Source: Janthinobacterium rivuli (GTDB lineage: Bacteria; Pseudomonadota; Gammaproteobacteria; Burkholderiales; Burkholderiaceae_D). Taken from it: 64,000 nt of DNA. The translations under genes were made by a program, and so were the position numbers. Location of the stretch: the NCBI RefSeq assembly GCF_029690045.1, contig NZ_CP121464.1, positions 2,108,001 through 2,172,000 on the forward strand, read 5' to 3'. Below, in pieces: positions 60,964-64,000 of the stretch (the stretch's first letter is position 1; each line of letters begins with the position of its first letter). Under the pieces are notes generated by a model. The model was given only the letters and a program-made list of their open reading frames with translations, was not told the origin of the DNA and ran no database searches.

Positions 60964-61922
60964 ACGGCCTGGAAAGTATTGCTACGGCACCCATGTGGGC
61001 CGGCTTCATCGCCTTTGTCCTGGTGATGCTGGCGCTGGACTTGTTCGTCTTCGGCGGCAACAAGGCGCACAAGGTCAGCGTCAAGGAAGCGGCGACGTGG
61101 TCGCTCGTGTGGGTCAGCCTGGCCCTGCTGTTCAACGGCGGCCTGTGGTGGTATCTGAACGGCACGGCCGGTCCCGAGATCGCCAACCAGAAGGCGCTGG
61201 AGTTTTTCTCCGGCTACCTGATCGAGAAAGCCCTGTCGGTCGATAACGTGTTCGTCTTCCTGCTGATCTTCAGCGCCTTTCAGGTGCCGATCCAGTACCA
61301 GCGCCGCGTGTTGATTTATGGCGTGCTGGGCGCGATTGTCATGCGCGCCGTGATGATCATGGCCGGTGCGTGGGTGGTGAGCGAGTTCAGCTGGGTGCTG
61401 TACCTGTTCGGCGCCTTCCTGTTGATTACCGGCATGCGCATGCTGGTGGCGGCCGATGCGGAGCCGGACGTGGCGAACAACCCGGTGCTGCGTTTTGCCC
61501 GCCGCCACTTGCGGGTGGCCGATGGCGACCACGGCGAACGTTTCTTCGTGGCAAAGGGCGGTTTGCGTTATGTCACGCCGCTGTTCCTGGTGCTGATCCT
61601 GATCGAGGTGACGGACCTGGTCTTCGCGGTGGATTCGATCCCGGCGATTTTCGCCATCACGACGGATCCGTTCATCGTCTTCACGTCGAACCTGTTCGCC
61701 ATCATGGGATTGCGCGCCCTGTACTTCCTGCTGGTGGACGTGGCTGACCGCTTCCACATGCTCAAGTACGGCCTGGCCATGGTGCTGGTGTTCATCGGCG
61801 CCAAGATGCTGATCATGCCGTGGTACCACGTGCCGGTGGAAGCATCGTTGCTGGTAGTGGCAGTGCTGATCGTGTCGAGCTGCGTGGCGAGCGTGTTCAT
61901 CACCCGCAGCGACAAGAAGTAA
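60960..61922 (+). CDS. terC: TerC/Alx-family membrane protein
   Basis: The 320-aa protein has 8-9 membrane helices with conserved Asp/Glu in LVMLALDLFVFGG, EKALSVDNVFVFLLIF and IEVTDLVFAVDSIPAIFAI. Relatives export manganese (Alx) or take part in tellurite resistance. ATG 60960 has GGAGG 7 bp upstream. Confidence 0.92.
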   Translation: MNGLESIATAPMWAGFIAFVLVMLALDLFVFGGNKAHKVSVKEAATWSLVWVSLALLFNGGLWWYLNGTAGPEIANQKALEFFSGYLIEKALSVDNVFVFLLIFSAFQVPIQYQRRVLIYGVLGAIVMRAVMIMAGAWVVSEFSWVLYLFGAFLLITGMRMLVAADAEPDVANNPVLRFARRHLRVADGDHGERFFVAKGGLRYVTPLFLVLILIEVTDLVFAVDSIPAIFAITTDPFIVFTSNLFAIMGLRALYFLLVDVADRFHMLKYGLAMVLVFIGAKMLIMPWYHVPVEASLLVVAVLIVSSCVASVFITRSDKK

Positions 61923-61991
61923 ATGCGGTACGGCGCGCCCCGCGTGGCGGTGGTGCGCCTTTTAATTGACTAATAGAAAGAGTAGAAAATC

Positions 61992-62393
61992 ATGCGTACG
62001 TATGAAGTAAATAGTCCCTAGGCAGCGGGACGTATCCTGGCCCTGATGATGGTGGTCGATGGCAACCTGGCCAGCGCCGAGCTGCAAGCGATGCACCGCA
62101 GCAAGATCCTCGAGCATATCGACCTGGAACCGGCCGCCTTCCAGCAACTGCTGCAAGACCTGTGCGACGACATGCTGACGTCGACCGTGCATGGCGCCGT
62201 GCAGCTGGCCAATGGCGTGATCGACAGCCTGCTCGACGAAATCACCGATCCCGACTTGCGCCGCAAGCTGCTGCAAGCCATGTGGAAGATCGCCGACGCG
62301 GACGACTGGCTGGCCGATGGCGAAGCCGTGTTGCTGGCCCGCGCCAGCGCGGCGTGGTCGGCGGAAACGAACTTCCGCGCGCACGCTGCCTGA
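61992..62393 (+). pseudogene. TerB-family protein gene with an early in-frame TAG
   Basis: Starting at ATG 61992 the frame reads MRTYEVNSP, then TAG at 62019-62021, then AAGRILALMMVVDGN... and a full TerB domain to 62393. From memory, relatives begin MRTYxxNSPQAA, so the stop most likely replaces CAG (Gln) by TAG. The body (DLCDDML...DEITDPDLRRKLLQAMW...DADDWLADGEAVLL) keeps the TerB Asp-rich sites. Translation could restart at ATG 62046 (115 aa) without a good ribosome binding site. It follows terC by about 70 bp. Confidence 0.78.
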
Positions 62394-62399
62394 GGCACA

Positions 62400-62753
62400 T
62401 CAAGCCGTCTTGTGCCCCATGGCAATGACGGCGGCGCCGGCCAGGGCCAGGCCCACGCCGGCGATGTCGGTCCAGGCGGGCGTGACGCCATCCACCAGCC
62501 ACAGCCAGCCCAGCGCCGTGGCGATATAGATGGCGCCATACGTGGCATACACGCGGCCGCTGGCGGCTGGATGCAAGGTCAGCAGCCACACGAAGACCAG
62601 CAAGCTGATGGCGGCCGGCAACAGCAGCCAGGCGCTGCCCTTGTTGCTCAGCCACAGCATGGGCAGGTAGCAGCCCAGCAGTTCGGCCACGGCCGTGACG
62701 GTAAACAGCCCGAAGGTGCGGGCCAGTCCTGTCCATTCAATGGCGTCGTTCAT
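62400..62753 (-). CDS. ynfA: YnfA-family small membrane protein
   Basis: The 117-aa protein has four membrane helices of the YnfA (UPF0060) family, with [16 protein letters not shown] and [20 protein letters not shown] as signatures. Its start overlaps the stop of the upstream regulator (ATGA), so the two are co-translated. Confidence 0.92.
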   Translation of the reverse strand: MNDAIEWTGLARTFGLFTVTAVAELLGCYLPMLWLSNKGSAWLLLPAAISLLVFVWLLTLHPAASGRVYATYGAIYIATALGWLWLVDGVTPAWTDIAGVGLALAGAAVIAMGHKTA

Positions 62754-63991
62754 TGCATTCCTGTTTTTTCAGTCGAGCCGCCATTGTAGACGGGCGAGCC
62801 TTCATTGAGCTGCAGGGCAACATACAGCAGCAAACGGTCATCCGTCTCATCCAGGTCCAGCCCCGTCAGTTCGGCGATCTTTTGCAGCCGGTAATCGAGC
62901 GTGTTGCGGTGGATGTGCAGGGCCCTGGCCGTGGCCATCGGGTGGCTGTGGTGGCGGAACCAGGCGGCCAGGGTGCGCATCAGGGTGCCCGACTTGCGGT
63001 CGTGCGCCTGCAGGCGCGCCAGGGTCTGGTGCAATTGTTCCGCCTGCCAACCGGCTTGCAGGCCGGACAGCAGCACGGGCAGGCTCAGTTCCAGATAGGA
63101 AAAAGTAGCTTGCCCGGCATCGCGGGCGCGCCCCACGCGCGCCGTCTGCTTTGCCGATTCATACGAGGCCGTCGCGCCATCGAGACCCGGCAAGGCCACG
63201 CCCATGGACAGGGTGGCGCTCGGCGTGAGCGCCTGCTGCGCCACCTGGTGCAGTTCGAGCAGGCGCTGCCTGGCCTGCGCTGCGCGCGCCTGCTGCGGGC
63301 CGCTGGCGGGAAAGGCGTCGAGCAGCACCAGTTCGCCCGGCGAGACGACGGCCATCAGCAGTGACGGCCAGCGGGCCGACAGGTCGGACTGTACTTGCTG
63401 CAACTGCGTCAGCACCTGGTCGAGCCGCTCGCCCGGGCCGTCTCCCGCAGCGGGTATTTCCAGCACGAACATGGCGCGCGGCACGCGCAGATCGACGGCC
63501 AGGCGCGCCGCCCACGCCTGCATGCTGGCGTCCGAAATGCCCGTGCGGTAGACGAGCTGGAACACGAACTCCTCGCGGTAGCGTTTTTCGTGCTGCAACT
63601 CGTTGACCAGCCGCGCCTGCTCCAGCATCATTTCCGCCATGGCGCGCACCAGTTCGCCGAACTGGCGCACGGCGTCCGGTTCGCCCGTCAGGCCCAGCAC
63701 GCCGCAAATCTCGCCGCGCACCGTCAGGGGCAGGTTGATGCCGGCCCGGGTGCCGGGCAGCCGGGCCATGTCGGCCGCGTTGATTTCCACGCTGGCGCGC
63801 CGGGCCAGCGCCAGTTGCGCGCCCGGATGCAGGTCGCCCACGCGCTGCGGGTCGCCGCTGGCCAGGATCACGCCGCGCGCATCGATGACGTTCACGCTGA
63901 AGGGAATGATGTGCATGGTGCGCCGCACGATGTCTTGCGCTAGGGGAAGGTCGATGTTCGGCATGGGGTGGTCCGTTTTGTGCATTTGCAT
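62750..63991 (-). CDS. CdaR-type carbohydrate diacid regulator
   Basis: The 413-aa protein has an N-terminal sugar-diacid recognition domain ([14 protein letters not shown]...[21 protein letters not shown]) and a C-terminal PucR-like helix-turn-helix ([21 protein letters not shown]). It resembles CdaR, which activates glucarate/galactarate genes. Two starts are possible, ATG 63991 and ATG 63964 (MPNIDLPL); neither has a strong ribosome binding site in the window, which ends at 64000. Confidence 0.88.
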   Translation of the reverse strand: MQMHKTDHPMPNIDLPLAQDIVRRTMHIIPFSVNVIDARGVILASGDPQRVGDLHPGAQLALARRASVEINAADMARLPGTRAGINLPLTVRGEICGVLGLTGEPDAVRQFGELVRAMAEMMLEQARLVNELQHEKRYREEFVFQLVYRTGISDASMQAWAARLAVDLRVPRAMFVLEIPAAGDGPGERLDQVLTQLQQVQSDLSARWPSLLMAVVSPGELVLLDAFPASGPQQARAAQARQRLLELHQVAQQALTPSATLSMGVALPGLDGATASYESAKQTARVGRARDAGQATFSYLELSLPVLLSGLQAGWQAEQLHQTLARLQAHDRKSGTLMRTLAAWFRHHSHPMATARALHIHRNTLDYRLQKIAELTGLDLDETDDRLLLYVALQLNEGSPVYNGGSTEKTGMQ

Positions 63992-64000
63992 GGAATCATC

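Overview
This window looks like a chromosome segment of a GC-rich betaproteobacterium, most likely Oxalobacteraceae (Janthinobacterium, Duganella or Massilia type). The call rests on codon and GC style, the housekeeping gene families and the Burkholderiales-type P2-like prophage; no rRNA or other marker gene is present to fix the genus. About 1-29 kb is prophage, 29-32 kb is an AT-rich accessory stretch, and 32-64 kb is ordinary chromosome.

Prophage (about 1-28.9 kb). The whole P2-type virion module is present and looks intact. The minus strand, read from high to low coordinates, carries capsid scaffold O, capsid N, small terminase M, head completion L, tail X, holin, endolysin, Rz with nested Rz1, R, S, V, W, J, I, H, G, FI, FII, E/E' (with a TTTTTTG -1 frameshift site), T, U and D. 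Large terminase P and portal Q run divergently on the plus strand. A lysogeny-switch-like pair (XRE repressor and a divergent small protein cut by the window start) lies past D. No integrase, replication gene A or ogr is in the window; they would have to lie left of base 1. Regulators beyond D and a cos/att-like stretch beyond Q recall the phiCTX-type arrangement rather than P2 itself.

Cargo. Between and beside the late genes sit AT-rich genes that the virion does not need. They are an operon whose repressor and a membrane protein share a GDVGQxIxG motif, a zinc-ribbon/RES-domain NAD-consuming toxin, a one-membrane-span protein between two copies of the D gene 3' end, and a TIR-like/TPR protein inside the tail module between S and V. 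Next to the portal, in the conversion-gene position, is an unrecognised 220-aa protein. Just outside come a zinc-ribbon protein, a dense cluster of hairpins, a membrane-anchored HEPN-like protein and a stand-alone RelA/SpoT synthetase. RES, TIR, HEPN and RSH domains are all typical of abortive-infection defence, so this 30 kb is a plausible defence-cargo region.

Chromosome (32-64 kb). A serine hydrolase, small secreted proteins, a GFA protein, two GNATs, an M15 peptidase next to a small secreted protein, a prolyl-tRNA deacylase, and a divergent MFS/TetR pair come first. Then follow SEL1, RNase Z and an apparent minus-strand operon of a YdeP-type molybdenum oxidoreductase, cytochrome bd oxidase (cydA, cydB) and a bestrophin, with fdhD beyond; a winged-helix regulator and moaA lie opposite. 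The rest is a divergent MocR/Dyp-peroxidase pair, msbA, a MORN protein, MarR, a ClC channel, a divergent NhaR-like/TerC pair with a coupled 14-aa leader peptide, a TerB gene broken by an early TAG codon, YnfA, and a CdaR-type regulator at the right edge.
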